DNA of 55,508 bases from contig PLYM01000219.1 of NCBI GenBank assembly GCA_003153375.1, positions 25,361 to 80,868 on the forward strand, in the 5' to 3' direction. Under the pieces are notes generated by a model. That model was not told the DNA's origin, ran no database searches, and worked only from the letters and a program-made list of their open reading frames with translations. Source of the stretch: Planctomycetaceae bacterium (GTDB lineage: Bacteria; Planctomycetota; Planctomycetia; Pirellulales; PALSA-1355). Positions 27,718-36,783 of the stretch are shown one piece after another. The first letter of the stretch is position 1, and every line of letters starts with the position of its first letter. Made by a program: the position numbers and the translations under genes.

Positions 27718-29795
27718 AGCGCTCTGGCCCACCGCCGGTGACCGTGATCTTCCCGATGGCGGGTCAGGCTGCGCACGCGGGTTACAAATTCAAACCGTTC
27801 GTCGAGTTGAGCGACGAACCGGTGATCGCGGCCGTCGTACGCCCGTTCCTCAAGTGGCAAGCGTCCATCGCGCGCTTCGTGTTCGTCACCCTGGCCGAAC
27901 ACGAGGCCGAGTTCGCGGTGCGAAAGCGTCTCGAAGAAATCTTTCCCGACTTGAAGTTCGACCTGGTCTGTCTGGATCGTCCCACGCAAGGGCCCGCCCA
28001 GACGTTGGCCATGGCCGTCGGCCGCCACGAAATTAGCGGTCCCGCGATCGTTTGCGACAGCGACCACTCGATTGACGTCGATCCCTTGTTCCAGGAAATC
28101 CACGCGGCACACGCCGAGAGCTGCTTGTTTCCGATTTGGAGCCTGCGCGGCGAGAATCTGAAATCGTGGAGCATCGCTGCCTGCGCCGCCGACATGCGTG
28201 TGACGGCGATTGCCGAAAAAGAGCTGCCCGCAGCGAGCGGCGATTTCTTTGGCGTTATTGGTTGTTACTACTTTGCCGATATTGTCGCCACGGCCCAACT
28301 GGTGCATAGTCGTTCGTTTGGCTATCTGTCGCAAGCGATCAAGGAATTGATCGTGGGCGGCCAATGCGTGCGCGCGGTGAAGATCGACCGGGCCGAGTTT
28401 TTCGGCGATGCCCGCGGACTGCGCGAGGCCCGCGCCCGTCGCGACCGGTTTCCGGGCACGATCTTTTGCGACCTCGACGGCACCGTGATCGAACACCAAG
28501 ACGTGCCGCGCTACGATCGGCCCTTGCAGTTGCTCGAAGGGAGCAAGGAAAAGCTGGCGCAGTGGATCGACGAGGGTTATCTGGTCGTCTTGACTACGGC
28601 TCGTCCGCTGGCCGAACAGCCGCAGTTGGAGCAGGCCTTGCGCGATCAGGGTGTGCCGTTTCACCGCTTGAACATGGGGTTGCCCAGCGGGCCGCGCTAT
28701 ATCATCAACGATCGCAAGCCGTCGGCGATGCTGGTGCCGCAAGTCGTCTCTTACGAAGTGTCGCGCAACGAAGGCATCACGCACATTACGATTCCGTCGG
28801 TGGTGCCGACGATCCTCAAACGCTTCAACGGCGCGTCGTTCGCGGACACTCTCTTAGTCGAGGACGACGAAAAGCGATTCGTGCGGAAGCGGGTGCTCAA
28901 ACGCGATCACCTGACGTTGGGTTATGCCAAGCTCAAGAACCAATATCGCACGCTGGAACGATTCTCGCACTTTGCCGAAATCGTACCGGCTCTGTACGGC
29001 GACCATGACAACTCGCTGGAGTATTTCTTCGACATGGAGTATCTCGCCGGACATCAGCCGTTGACGCGGCTGAGCGCCGTCGAGTTGCCCCAGGCGCTGG
29101 CCAAGCTGTTGGGCGTATTCCAAGAGCGCGTCTACGGGGTCAAGACTTCGACCAACGCGTCGGGGCCCGACTGGCTGATCAGCCATTTCTCGCGGAAGAT
29201 CTTTCCCAAGTTGGAAGCCGTGCAAACGCACCCGGTGTTGGGACGGTTGGTCGACGGGGGCGAAATCCGCATCGGCGATAAGACCTATCCGGCACTTAAC
29301 ACGCTGCTGTCATCGGTGATCGAGGGGCATGGCGCCCAAGTATTGGCGCCCAAGTGGCTGTCGGCGATCCACGGCGATTTGACGTTCGAAAACGTCCTCT
29401 ATCGCGGCGGTGACGTGCGCGTGATCGACATGGACGGCGGCGATTTTCTCGACGCGCCTGAGCTCGACATGGGCAAGCTGTTTCAGTCGCTCGTGGGCCG
29501 CTACGAGGAGTGGGCCCACGTCGACGCCAAGCTGTGCGAACAGTCGCCCGATGGACACATCACGCTCAAGCCGAACCTGCAACGGCCCGACCCGGCCGTC
29601 GAACAATTGTGCGTCGACTATTGGTCCCAGATCCTCTCCTGCTCGCCGGAACAGGCCTATGTGAAAGGTCTGTTTTACATGGGGTTGCATTTGATTCGCA
29701 TGATTCCATTCCGGCTGCGAGTCAGCGAAGAGCAGGCTTTCTTTGCCTTGGCGTTGGCGGTCAAATGGATTGGCGATGCCCACGAGTCGCTGTGA
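27714..29795 (+). CDS. Three-domain nucleotidyltransferase-HAD phosphatase-kinase fusion
   Basis: A 693-residue protein with three enzyme domains. Residues 1 to about 240 are a sugar nucleotidyltransferase paralogous to the gene at 26216; its metal Asp residues remain (CDSDHSIDVDP) but the signature loop has changed to FPMAGQAAHAGYKFKPF, losing the usual Gly-x-Arg. Residues about 247-380 are a HAD phosphatase (FCDLDGTVIEHQ at about 250, LTTARP, INDRKPSA). Residues about 400-690 are a kinase of the aminoglycoside/choline phosphotransferase type, with HGDLTFENV at about 551 and VIDMDGGDF at about 568. The kinase, phosphatase and nucleotidyltransferase set parallels the three steps of NDP-heptose synthesis (1-phosphorylation, removal of the 7-phosphate, nucleotidyl transfer). 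Whether the order and substrate are the same is unknown. It overlaps the transaldolase-like gene by ATGA. Confidence 0.85.
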   Translation: MKRSGPPPVTVIFPMAGQAAHAGYKFKPFVELSDEPVIAAVVRPFLKWQASIARFVFVTLAEHEAEFAVRKRLEEIFPDLKFDLVCLDRPTQGPAQTLAMAVGRHEISGPAIVCDSDHSIDVDPLFQEIHAAHAESCLFPIWSLRGENLKSWSIAACAADMRVTAIAEKELPAASGDFFGVIGCYYFADIVATAQLVHSRSFGYLSQAIKELIVGGQCVRAVKIDRAEFFGDARGLREARARRDRFPGTIFCDLDGTVIEHQDVPRYDRPLQLLEGSKEKLAQWIDEGYLVVLTTARPLAEQPQLEQALRDQGVPFHRLNMGLPSGPRYIINDRKPSAMLVPQVVSYEVSRNEGITHITIPSVVPTILKRFNGASFADTLLVEDDEKRFVRKRVLKRDHLTLGYAKLKNQYRTLERFSHFAEIVPALYGDHDNSLEYFFDMEYLAGHQPLTRLSAVELPQALAKLLGVFQERVYGVKTSTNASGPDWLISHFSRKIFPKLEAVQTHPVLGRLVDGGEIRIGDKTYPALNTLLSSVIEGHGAQVLAPKWLSAIHGDLTFENVLYRGGDVRVIDMDGGDFLDAPELDMGKLFQSLVGRYEEWAHVDAKLCEQSPDGHITLKPNLQRPDPAVEQLCVDYWSQILSCSPEQAYVKGLFYMGLHLIRMIPFRLRVSEEQAFFALALAVKWIGDAHESL

Positions 29796-29886
29796 CGAGC
29801 CGCCGCGCGCTCCAATCCGACCGGGCTCGGTTGCCGGTCCTTTTCGGTCTAACCTTTCGCTCGATCCCGGAACTCCACCGGTATTT

Positions 29887-31158
29887 GTGAATTCGAACTC
29901 CGCTCCATCCGCCGCGCCGCTGCCCAAGATGGTGCTGCACGTCCTCAACTCGCCCACCGGCGGCGCCGCCCTGAGCACGCTGGGGCTGATCGCCGAATTC
30001 AAACGGCGGGGCATTCGCTCCTGTGCAGTGTGCGACACGGCCGGGTACGAGGCGGACCAGAAAGTATTGTCGGACGCCGTCGAGGGCCGATCGCTGGCCA
30101 CGAAACTCTATTGGACCAACCGTAAGATTCGCAGCGCCCCGTGGAAACGGCCGATTCACGAAGTGCGGCAACTGTTGCAAACCGGCTTCCAGCGGGGATC
30201 GACCGGCAAGGTCGTTGAATCGGCCCGCCGTTGGGGTGCTGACTTGATCCACACCAACACGATCGTGACTTCCGAGGGCGCGCTGGCTGCCCGGCAACTG
30301 GGCTTGCCCCATGTCTGGCACGTGCGCGAACTGGTGGGGCCGGGGCAACCGACCCGACTTCCCTTCGAAGGCGCAAAATTCGCCCCTTTCATGACGCGCT
30401 ATTGCTCCAAGCTGATCGCCAACTCCCACGCCTGCGCTGCGCTCGTTCGCGACATCGCTCCGCCCGGCATGCTGGAAGTGGTGCCCAACGGCATCGACCT
30501 TTCGCGATTTACTCCTCGCGGCCAGTACCAGCGGCCCGGCAAAATCGTGGTTGCCATGGTTGCCAGCCTGACCAGTCGGGTCAAGAAACACTCGCTGTTC
30601 GTCGAGGCGGCCGCTCTGGTGGACCGCAGCCTGCCGATTGAATGGCGCATTTATGGTCACGATCCGTCACGGGGTGGCACGGTGCCGGCCGATGCCTACA
30701 TTGCCGAAATTCACGCACGAATCGCCCGAGCCGGGCTGCGTGATCGCTTCGCGTGGCCGGGGTTTGTCGAAGATCCCCGCGCGATCATGTCCGATATCGA
30801 TCTGCTGGTGCATCCGGCCGACGAGGAGTCGTTTGGGCGCGTGGTAGTCGAAGCCATGGCCGCGGGCTTGCCGGCCATCGGCGTTCGAGGCGGTGGAGTC
30901 GGCGAGATCATCCGCGACGGCGAGACCGGCTATCTGGCTGATCCCGACAACGCGCGACAACTGGCCACCGGCATCCAACGACTGGTCTCGAATGCCGAGT
31001 CGCGCCAATCAATGGGATTGGCAGGGCGGCAGCGGGCCGAGTCCACTTATTCCTTGGAAGCCTGCGCGACCGGCGTCGCGCGGGTCTACGAAATGGCGAT
31101 GCTCCGCCCACTGGCCGCGGCCACTTCGGACCGATCGCGCGCCGCGGTCAGTTCCTAA
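29887..31158 (+). CDS. GT4-family glycosyltransferase
   Basis: A 423-residue GT-B glycosyltransferase. The N-terminal half has HVLNSPTGGAALSTLGLI and HVWHVRELVGPGQPTRLP; the C-terminal half has VVPNGIDLSRF and the retaining-enzyme EX7E motif in EESFGRVVVEAMAAG. The GTG at 29887 is the proposed start; an ATG at 29929 is also possible, and the ORF extension to 29743 overlaps the previous gene and is not family-like. It should transfer a hexose-type sugar to the growing lipid-linked chain in the cytoplasm. Confidence 0.87.
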   Translation: MNSNSAPSAAPLPKMVLHVLNSPTGGAALSTLGLIAEFKRRGIRSCAVCDTAGYEADQKVLSDAVEGRSLATKLYWTNRKIRSAPWKRPIHEVRQLLQTGFQRGSTGKVVESARRWGADLIHTNTIVTSEGALAARQLGLPHVWHVRELVGPGQPTRLPFEGAKFAPFMTRYCSKLIANSHACAALVRDIAPPGMLEVVPNGIDLSRFTPRGQYQRPGKIVVAMVASLTSRVKKHSLFVEAAALVDRSLPIEWRIYGHDPSRGGTVPADAYIAEIHARIARAGLRDRFAWPGFVEDPRAIMSDIDLLVHPADEESFGRVVVEAMAAGLPAIGVRGGGVGEIIRDGETGYLADPDNARQLATGIQRLVSNAESRQSMGLAGRQRAESTYSLEACATGVARVYEMAMLRPLAAATSDRSRAAVSS

Positions 31159-31175
31159 AGGCATTTGAAACGAAC

Positions 31176-32237
31176 ATGAAGTTTTCGATTTGCATTCCGA
31201 ACTACAACTACGCTCGCTACTTGGGCCGGACGATTCAGAGTGTACTGAATCAGCAGGATGCCGAATTCGAGGTGCTAGTCTCCGACAACGCCAGCACCGA
31301 CGGTTCCCCCGACGTGGTGCGCAAACTGGGCGACTCGCGCATTCATTTGCACGAGAATGTCTGCAATGTCGGTTTTTCCGGCAACCTGGATCGCGCGGCT
31401 CGCATGGCGACCGGCGAGTGTATGATCATGCTCTCCTCCGATGACCTGATGCGCGCGGGCGCCTTGTCGGCCTATCGCAAGCTGTGGCAGCATCTGGGCC
31501 CGCGTGGCGCGACGGCAATCGCCAGCGCCAGTTTTGACGTGGTCGACGCCGACGACCAGATCACGGGCTACCTGGGTCCCGATAAAACTCTTTGGACCGA
31601 ATCCGACCGGCTACCCGAGTTGGAGAAGATTCTCGGCGCTCCGGTTTATGGCGTGCCGGCCGGCGAGTTGCTCCGGCGCTGCTTACCGCAGATGAAGAAC
31701 CCGTTTAACTTTGCCGCCACCTGCTATGCGTCGGATCTTTATTGTCGTGTCGAAGGCTACGGCGGCGGGCGCCTGATCAATCCCGACAAATGGTTTCATT
31801 GGAAGGTGCTGGGCGCTGCCGAGATGGCCTACTTCGTCGATGAGAAGCTGTTCGCCTATCGCTGGCACAGCAGCAATCAGGGATCTCAGGAAAACGCGAC
31901 GGGGGCCCTGAAGTACATGGTCGATGAATATGTCTCGACGCTGGAGCTGGACGGCATGGTGCTGGAGAAGATCGGCCTGACCCGCGAAGCCGTCGCGATG
32001 TGGTTCGTCGAGAACGATGTCGCTCGTCATGGCCTCTCCACGCTGGCCCGCGGCGGCCGGGTCAAGGCGCGACGCATTCTCAATTTCGGCCGGGCGGTTT
32101 ATCCGCAGTATGTGCGGCGGAATCCCAAGGCGTGGGCCCTGGCGTTCTTGCTGGCTCTGGGACCGGCCGGACAAAAGTTTGCCCAGCATGCCTATAGGTC
32201 CTATAGCCAGGACAACCCGCCAGCCCCCCAACATTGA
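31176..32237 (+). CDS. GT2-family glycosyltransferase
   Basis: A 353-residue GT-A inverting glycosyltransferase with the classic opening FSICIPNYNYARYLGRTIQS, the VSDNASTDGS loop and an acidic SSDDLM motif that should bind the metal and nucleotide sugar. It starts 17 bases after the preceding GT4 gene. Donor and acceptor are not predictable. Confidence 0.87.
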   Translation: MKFSICIPNYNYARYLGRTIQSVLNQQDAEFEVLVSDNASTDGSPDVVRKLGDSRIHLHENVCNVGFSGNLDRAARMATGECMIMLSSDDLMRAGALSAYRKLWQHLGPRGATAIASASFDVVDADDQITGYLGPDKTLWTESDRLPELEKILGAPVYGVPAGELLRRCLPQMKNPFNFAATCYASDLYCRVEGYGGGRLINPDKWFHWKVLGAAEMAYFVDEKLFAYRWHSSNQGSQENATGALKYMVDEYVSTLELDGMVLEKIGLTREAVAMWFVENDVARHGLSTLARGGRVKARRILNFGRAVYPQYVRRNPKAWALAFLLALGPAGQKFAQHAYRSYSQDNPPAPQH

Positions 32238-32336
32238 GCAATTTTGGTCTTCGCGGCGCTAGCAGTTCGGAATGCCGGAGAGCCGGTGCGGTGCCGGCGG
32301 GTGCGGTCCGGAAAAACGGGCACAAGAACCAATTAG

Positions 32337-32345
32337 TGCTAAAAT
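32337..32345 (+). promoter_or_regulatory. Possible extended -10 promoter element
   Basis: TGCTAAAAT at 32337-32345 resembles an extended -10 box in the 155-bp gap before the O-antigen polymerase/ligase gene. No good -35 hexamer stands 17 bases upstream, so this is weak. Confidence 0.2.
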
Positions 32346-32392
32346 AACGGTAACAGTTGTCCGCGGCACCGCCCGCGATCGAATCGCCCCTA

Positions 32393-33748
32393 ATGTCCCA
32401 CCATCTCCCTGTCACGAACGCAATGAGCACGCGGCCCGCCACGCCACTGGGTCCGGTCCTTCTGACGATGGGTCAGCGGCCTGTCACGCAACAGCAATTG
32501 GCGATCGCCGGCATGACGGTGACCGGTGTGCTGCTGTTCTTGATCGGCTTCTTGGTCGTCGGTTCAGGCTATTCGATGTTGCGGCCCAAGTTCATCGGCC
32601 TCTCGCTGCATCCCTACTTGCTTCCGGTCGCTGTCGCCTTCCCGCTGGTGCTGATGTCTCGGATGCACATGTTTCCGCTCCGGATTGGGGTGTCGATTCT
32701 GGTTTTTGTCAGCACCTATTGCTTTTCGGCGCTTAATGGCGGATTGAATCCGCTCGGAGAGGTGTTCAAGGTCGCCTCGGCCGTGATCTCGATCATCGTC
32801 TGCGCGCTGCTGGTCCGTCGTCGGGGCGACTTCGTGGCCGGGGCGCTGGGATTGGCGATTGCCGTGGCGGCGTTGGGCATGCGCGGATTGCAACCCGCGC
32901 AGATGGCCTCGGGCGAGATCATGGATGGGGCCAACAAGAACTCCTACTCGATTTTCGCGTTGCCTGCCATTTTGCTGGCCGGGTTCATCGTTTTGCATTT
33001 CAAGACGGTACCAAAAATCGTCAAGGCGGCTCTAATCGTTTGTATTTTGCCCGCGTTGGCGGTGATCTTCATGGGAGGCAATCGTTCCGGCTATTTGGGG
33101 GCCGTGATCGTGGGGGCCATGCTTTTTTGGGACCAGCGGGGCAAGGGCCTGCTGCTCGTCGGCGGCATTGTGGCGGTGGTCGCCGTGGGCATTGCCGAGT
33201 ATGGCTCGACCAAGATTCTGAACGAGCGACTGAAGCAAACCGTCGAAGGCAATCGGTCCGACAACATTCGCCGCGACATCGTGATTGCCTGTGCGGAAAT
33301 TGCCTTAGAGAACCCGATCATCGGAGTTGGTCCACAGAGGCTACCGCTCGAAATTGCGAACCGTCTGCCGTATGCCACCGTCGGATACGTCGAGGCGCAC
33401 AACGTGTTCGCGCATGTGATGGCCGGCAGCGGGCTGATTTGCTTTGGTGCTTTGCTGGCCGCGGGCTGGACGTTGTGCACGTGGCGGCCGCGTGGCGGTG
33501 GCACGATTGGAGGCAAGGAGGATCCCTTGAGCCAAGCCCGAAAGTTGATGCGGATGTTGATCATCCTTTGGATCGCGCGAGGACTCTTTACCCCCGAGAT
33601 TATTTACAACCCCGCGTTTGACATCTCGATTGGGTTGGTGATCGGATACTGCATGTTGGCGGATCGGGCGGGCGCCGAAGCGCGACTGGCCAGTCCGCGT
33701 AGTCGACCCGCTCCCCCTGCTCTTGGCGGGCTTGCGGCGAGCCATTAG
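32393..33748 (+). CDS. O-antigen polymerase/ligase-like membrane protein (Wzy/WaaL family)
   Basis: A 451-residue protein with about ten or more hydrophobic segments. The large periplasmic-loop signature of the Wzy_C family is visible as NPIIGVGPQRLPLE followed by EAHNVFAHVMAGSGLICFG. It would polymerise lipid-linked repeat units or ligate the glycan to its carrier after flipping. The ATG at 32393 is chosen over a TTG at 32357. It follows a gap that may hold a promoter. Confidence 0.85.
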   Translation: MSHHLPVTNAMSTRPATPLGPVLLTMGQRPVTQQQLAIAGMTVTGVLLFLIGFLVVGSGYSMLRPKFIGLSLHPYLLPVAVAFPLVLMSRMHMFPLRIGVSILVFVSTYCFSALNGGLNPLGEVFKVASAVISIIVCALLVRRRGDFVAGALGLAIAVAALGMRGLQPAQMASGEIMDGANKNSYSIFALPAILLAGFIVLHFKTVPKIVKAALIVCILPALAVIFMGGNRSGYLGAVIVGAMLFWDQRGKGLLLVGGIVAVVAVGIAEYGSTKILNERLKQTVEGNRSDNIRRDIVIACAEIALENPIIGVGPQRLPLEIANRLPYATVGYVEAHNVFAHVMAGSGLICFGALLAAGWTLCTWRPRGGGTIGGKEDPLSQARKLMRMLIILWIARGLFTPEIIYNPAFDISIGLVIGYCMLADRAGAEARLASPRSRPAPPALGGLAASH

Positions 33749-33796
33749 CCGCGTTGCCGCTCTCATTCCCCCGAAACGGACCGTCTGGCGAAGCCA

Positions 33797-35017
33797 ATGC
33801 CTTTGGAGGATTTACGACTGGGATTCGTGAGTGATCGCGCGGCCTTTGTGGACAACGGCCTATGGGTCGATTCGGGCGTGGGCCGGGTGCTCGAAGTGTG
33901 GGCCGGTATCTGCGACCGTGTCACGCTGGCCCTGACGGCTTCTCCCCAGCGTGAACCCTTTCAAGACATGCGGCTCAGCATTCCAGTCGAGAATTACCTG
34001 CCTTTGCCCTGGCTGCCGAGTATCGCCCGTGGATTTCACAAGGTCTGGGGTTGCCGCCGCGTGATCCGCGAGGTCGAGCGGCGCAGCGACATGCTAATCG
34101 TGCAGCTGCCGTTCGCGGCGCCGCTGGCCCTGTTGGATGCGCGGCGACCGCGACTCTACCATCTCTGCGCCAACATTCACGCCATGGCCAGCACGTCCAA
34201 CGCCTACGAGGGTTTACGTCGCCTGCCCGCGGTGATCGCTGGCCGCACGATCGACCGCATCCAACGGCGCCTCGTCCACTCGCCCACGGCCCGCGTGATC
34301 ACCAATGGCGACGAGCTGTTGGCCCACTACGGCCATCCGCCCGGTTGCGCGGTGGTGTCGACCACGATTCAAGATCGCGAGATCCTAAGCGTTCCGCGCC
34401 GTCGGCCGGCCGATGCCCCGTTTCGGGTGCTGTATGTTGGCTATCTGCGCCGCGCCAAGGGAATTGATACGCTCGTCGCGGCGTTCGAGCGCGTCTTGGA
34501 TCGTATTCCTGGGGCCGAACTGGTGATCGTCGGGCCGCGCGACACGGTGGATCACGGAATGACCGAGTTTTTGGCCCAGAAGCTTCAGGGGCTGTCGCAC
34601 AAGGGCACCGTCCGGCAACTTGGCCATCTCGCCTTTGGTCCAGAATTGTTTCAGCAGTATGCCGATGCCGATGTGTTGGCCCTGCCCAGCCGTTCCGAGG
34701 GCACCCCCCGCGTGCTCATCGAGGCTCGCGCCTTTGGCTGTCCGGTGATCGGCACGCGCGTAGGTGGAATCCCGACGAGCATTTCCAACGAAGTGGACGG
34801 TCTGCTGGTACCGCCCGACGATCCCGCAGCGCTTGGCGACGCGATCGTGCGAGTTGCCAGTGATTGCGAACTGCGCGCGCGACTGGTCACCGGCGGCGTT
34901 CGCCGGGCACGGGCTTCGACGGTCGAATCGTTCGTGCGGACGATGGCTGCCGAAATCGAACAATTGATGGCCGGCGTCGAAGTCGCTCGACAGGCGGAGC
35001 CGGTCCGTTCTTCTTGA
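33797..35017 (+). CDS. GT4-family glycosyltransferase
   Basis: A 406-residue GT-B glycosyltransferase. Diagnostic segments are FRVLYVGYLRRAKGIDTLV at the start of the C-terminal domain, ELVIVGPRD, and the EX7E region SRSEGTPRVLIEARAFGCPV, followed by GTRVGGIPTSI. The N-terminal half is less typical (YHLCANIHAMAS). It stands alone between the polymerase/ligase gene and the carbamoyltransferase gene, with 48- and 35-bp gaps. Confidence 0.86.
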   Translation: MPLEDLRLGFVSDRAAFVDNGLWVDSGVGRVLEVWAGICDRVTLALTASPQREPFQDMRLSIPVENYLPLPWLPSIARGFHKVWGCRRVIREVERRSDMLIVQLPFAAPLALLDARRPRLYHLCANIHAMASTSNAYEGLRRLPAVIAGRTIDRIQRRLVHSPTARVITNGDELLAHYGHPPGCAVVSTTIQDREILSVPRRRPADAPFRVLYVGYLRRAKGIDTLVAAFERVLDRIPGAELVIVGPRDTVDHGMTEFLAQKLQGLSHKGTVRQLGHLAFGPELFQQYADADVLALPSRSEGTPRVLIEARAFGCPVIGTRVGGIPTSISNEVDGLLVPPDDPAALGDAIVRVASDCELRARLVTGGVRRARASTVESFVRTMAAEIEQLMAGVEVARQAEPVRSS

Positions 35018-35052
35018 TTCTTGGATGACCACCAATCCCCAGGTTTTTCTCG

Positions 35053-36747
35053 ATGAGTGAACTGATTCTTGCTGTTCGTTCGGGCCACAATGCCAGCGCC
35101 TGCATCGGCGATCGGTCCAAGGTGCTGTTCGCGATTCAAGAGGAGCGGCTGAATCGGGAGAAGAACTATTGGGGATTTCCGGCGCTGTCAATCCACGCCT
35201 GCCTGGAAGCCGTGGGTGCGTCGATCAAGGACCTGGCGGCCGTCGTCTGTCCTGAGCGCTGGATTCTGTCGAAGTATCATAGCCGCGAGGACATCCTCAA
35301 CGCCTATCGCCGGCACGGCACGCTGGTGGGCCGCTTGCGGCAGCGCGTGGCCGTGCCTTTGGTGCTGACCCTGCGACCCAACTATGGCGAAACCGAATTT
35401 CGCGCCTTGCTGGCCGATCAAGGCTTGGGCAACGTGCCGCTTTCGATCTACGATCACCACACGGCCCACGCCGCCACGGCCTATTACGGTCTGCGGGCCA
35501 ACCCGAATAAAAAGTACCTCGTGTTCACCTGCGACGGATCGGGCGATGGTTTGTGCGCCACGGTGCGCGTGATGGGTGGCGGAGAGGAACAAATGGTGGC
35601 CACCACGCCGATGAGCGATACGCTGGGCGCCGTTTATGCCTGGGTGACGTACGCCATGGGCTTCTTGCCGATGGAGCACGAGTACAAGCTCATGGGCATG
35701 GCCCCTTACGCCTCGGAATCGGCCACGTTGGAAGCGGCCAAGATGTTCGAGGCGTATCTCGGTCTGACGCCCAACGGCTTGAGCTTTCAGCGGCGGATTC
35801 GCGAGAAGATTTCCGATTTCAGTGATCGGCTATTCCGCGATATGAAGGGCCGTCGCTTCGACTACATCTGCGCCGGCTTGCAACGGTTCACCGAGGATTT
35901 GCTGGTCAATTGGACCGCCTGCGCCGTGAAAGAGACCGGCGTGCGCGACGTGTTGGTCGCCGGCGGTGTCTTCATGAACGTCAAAGCCAACAAGCGGATT
36001 GCCGAACTGCCGGAAGTCACGTCGTTTGAGGCGTTTCCCTCGTGCAGTGACGAGACGCTGACGTTCGGCGGTTATTATCTCGAGGCGGCCAAGCGATTCG
36101 GTGACGCCAAGGTCGAGCCGCTCTCGAATTTCTATCTCGGCGATGACATCCGCGACGAAGACGCGTTGCAGACGATCAAGGCCTCGGGACTGAAGTATCA
36201 CCGCCCCGAAGACATGGCCGGCGAAGTGGCCGACCTGCTGATTTCTGGCCAGCCCGTGGCGCGCTGCGCCGGTCCGATGGAATTTGGCGCGCGCGCCCTT
36301 GGCAATCGCTCGATCCTGGCCGATCCGAGCAACCAGGATGTCGTGCGTGTGATCAATCAAATGGTCAAGAAGCGCGACTTCTGGATGCCGTTCGCACCCG
36401 TCGTGCTCGAAAGCCGCCAGCACGAGTACCTGGTGAACCCGAAGAACCTGCGCAGCCCGTACATGATGATGACGTTTGATACCAAGGAGAATTTCCGCGA
36501 CCTGATCGCGGCGGTGCATAACGCCGATCTGACCTGTCGGGCTCAGTTGCTCAACGAACTGATCAATCCCGAGCTGTATCGCATTCTCAAGTCGTTCGAG
36601 CAGAAGACCTCGCGAGGCGTGCTGCTCAACACGTCGTTCAATCTGCACGGCTGGCCGATTGTGCGCACGCCGCAGGACGCCATCGACGTATTGAACAATT
36701 CCGGACTGAACTACCTGCAGGTGGGCAATTACCTGGTACATAAGTAA
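35053..36747 (+). CDS. NodU/CmcH-family carbamoyltransferase
   Basis: A 564-residue enzyme that would carbamoylate a hydroxyl of a sugar using carbamoyl phosphate and ATP. The N-terminal Kae1-like domain contains SGHNASAC, the metal-binding DHHTAHAATAYYG and FTCDGSGDG. The C-terminal YrdC-like half contains PMEFGARALGNRSILADP, WMPFAPVV and LLNTSFNLHGWPIV, all hallmarks of NodU, TobZ and relatives. The length is normal for the family. It points to a carbamoylated residue in the glycan. Confidence 0.92.
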   Translation: MSELILAVRSGHNASACIGDRSKVLFAIQEERLNREKNYWGFPALSIHACLEAVGASIKDLAAVVCPERWILSKYHSREDILNAYRRHGTLVGRLRQRVAVPLVLTLRPNYGETEFRALLADQGLGNVPLSIYDHHTAHAATAYYGLRANPNKKYLVFTCDGSGDGLCATVRVMGGGEEQMVATTPMSDTLGAVYAWVTYAMGFLPMEHEYKLMGMAPYASESATLEAAKMFEAYLGLTPNGLSFQRRIREKISDFSDRLFRDMKGRRFDYICAGLQRFTEDLLVNWTACAVKETGVRDVLVAGGVFMNVKANKRIAELPEVTSFEAFPSCSDETLTFGGYYLEAAKRFGDAKVEPLSNFYLGDDIRDEDALQTIKASGLKYHRPEDMAGEVADLLISGQPVARCAGPMEFGARALGNRSILADPSNQDVVRVINQMVKKRDFWMPFAPVVLESRQHEYLVNPKNLRSPYMMMTFDTKENFRDLIAAVHNADLTCRAQLLNELINPELYRILKSFEQKTSRGVLLNTSFNLHGWPIVRTPQDAIDVLNNSGLNYLQVGNYLVHK

Positions 36748-36783
36748 TGCCCCGCCGGAACTCTGGACAATGAACCTCTTTTG

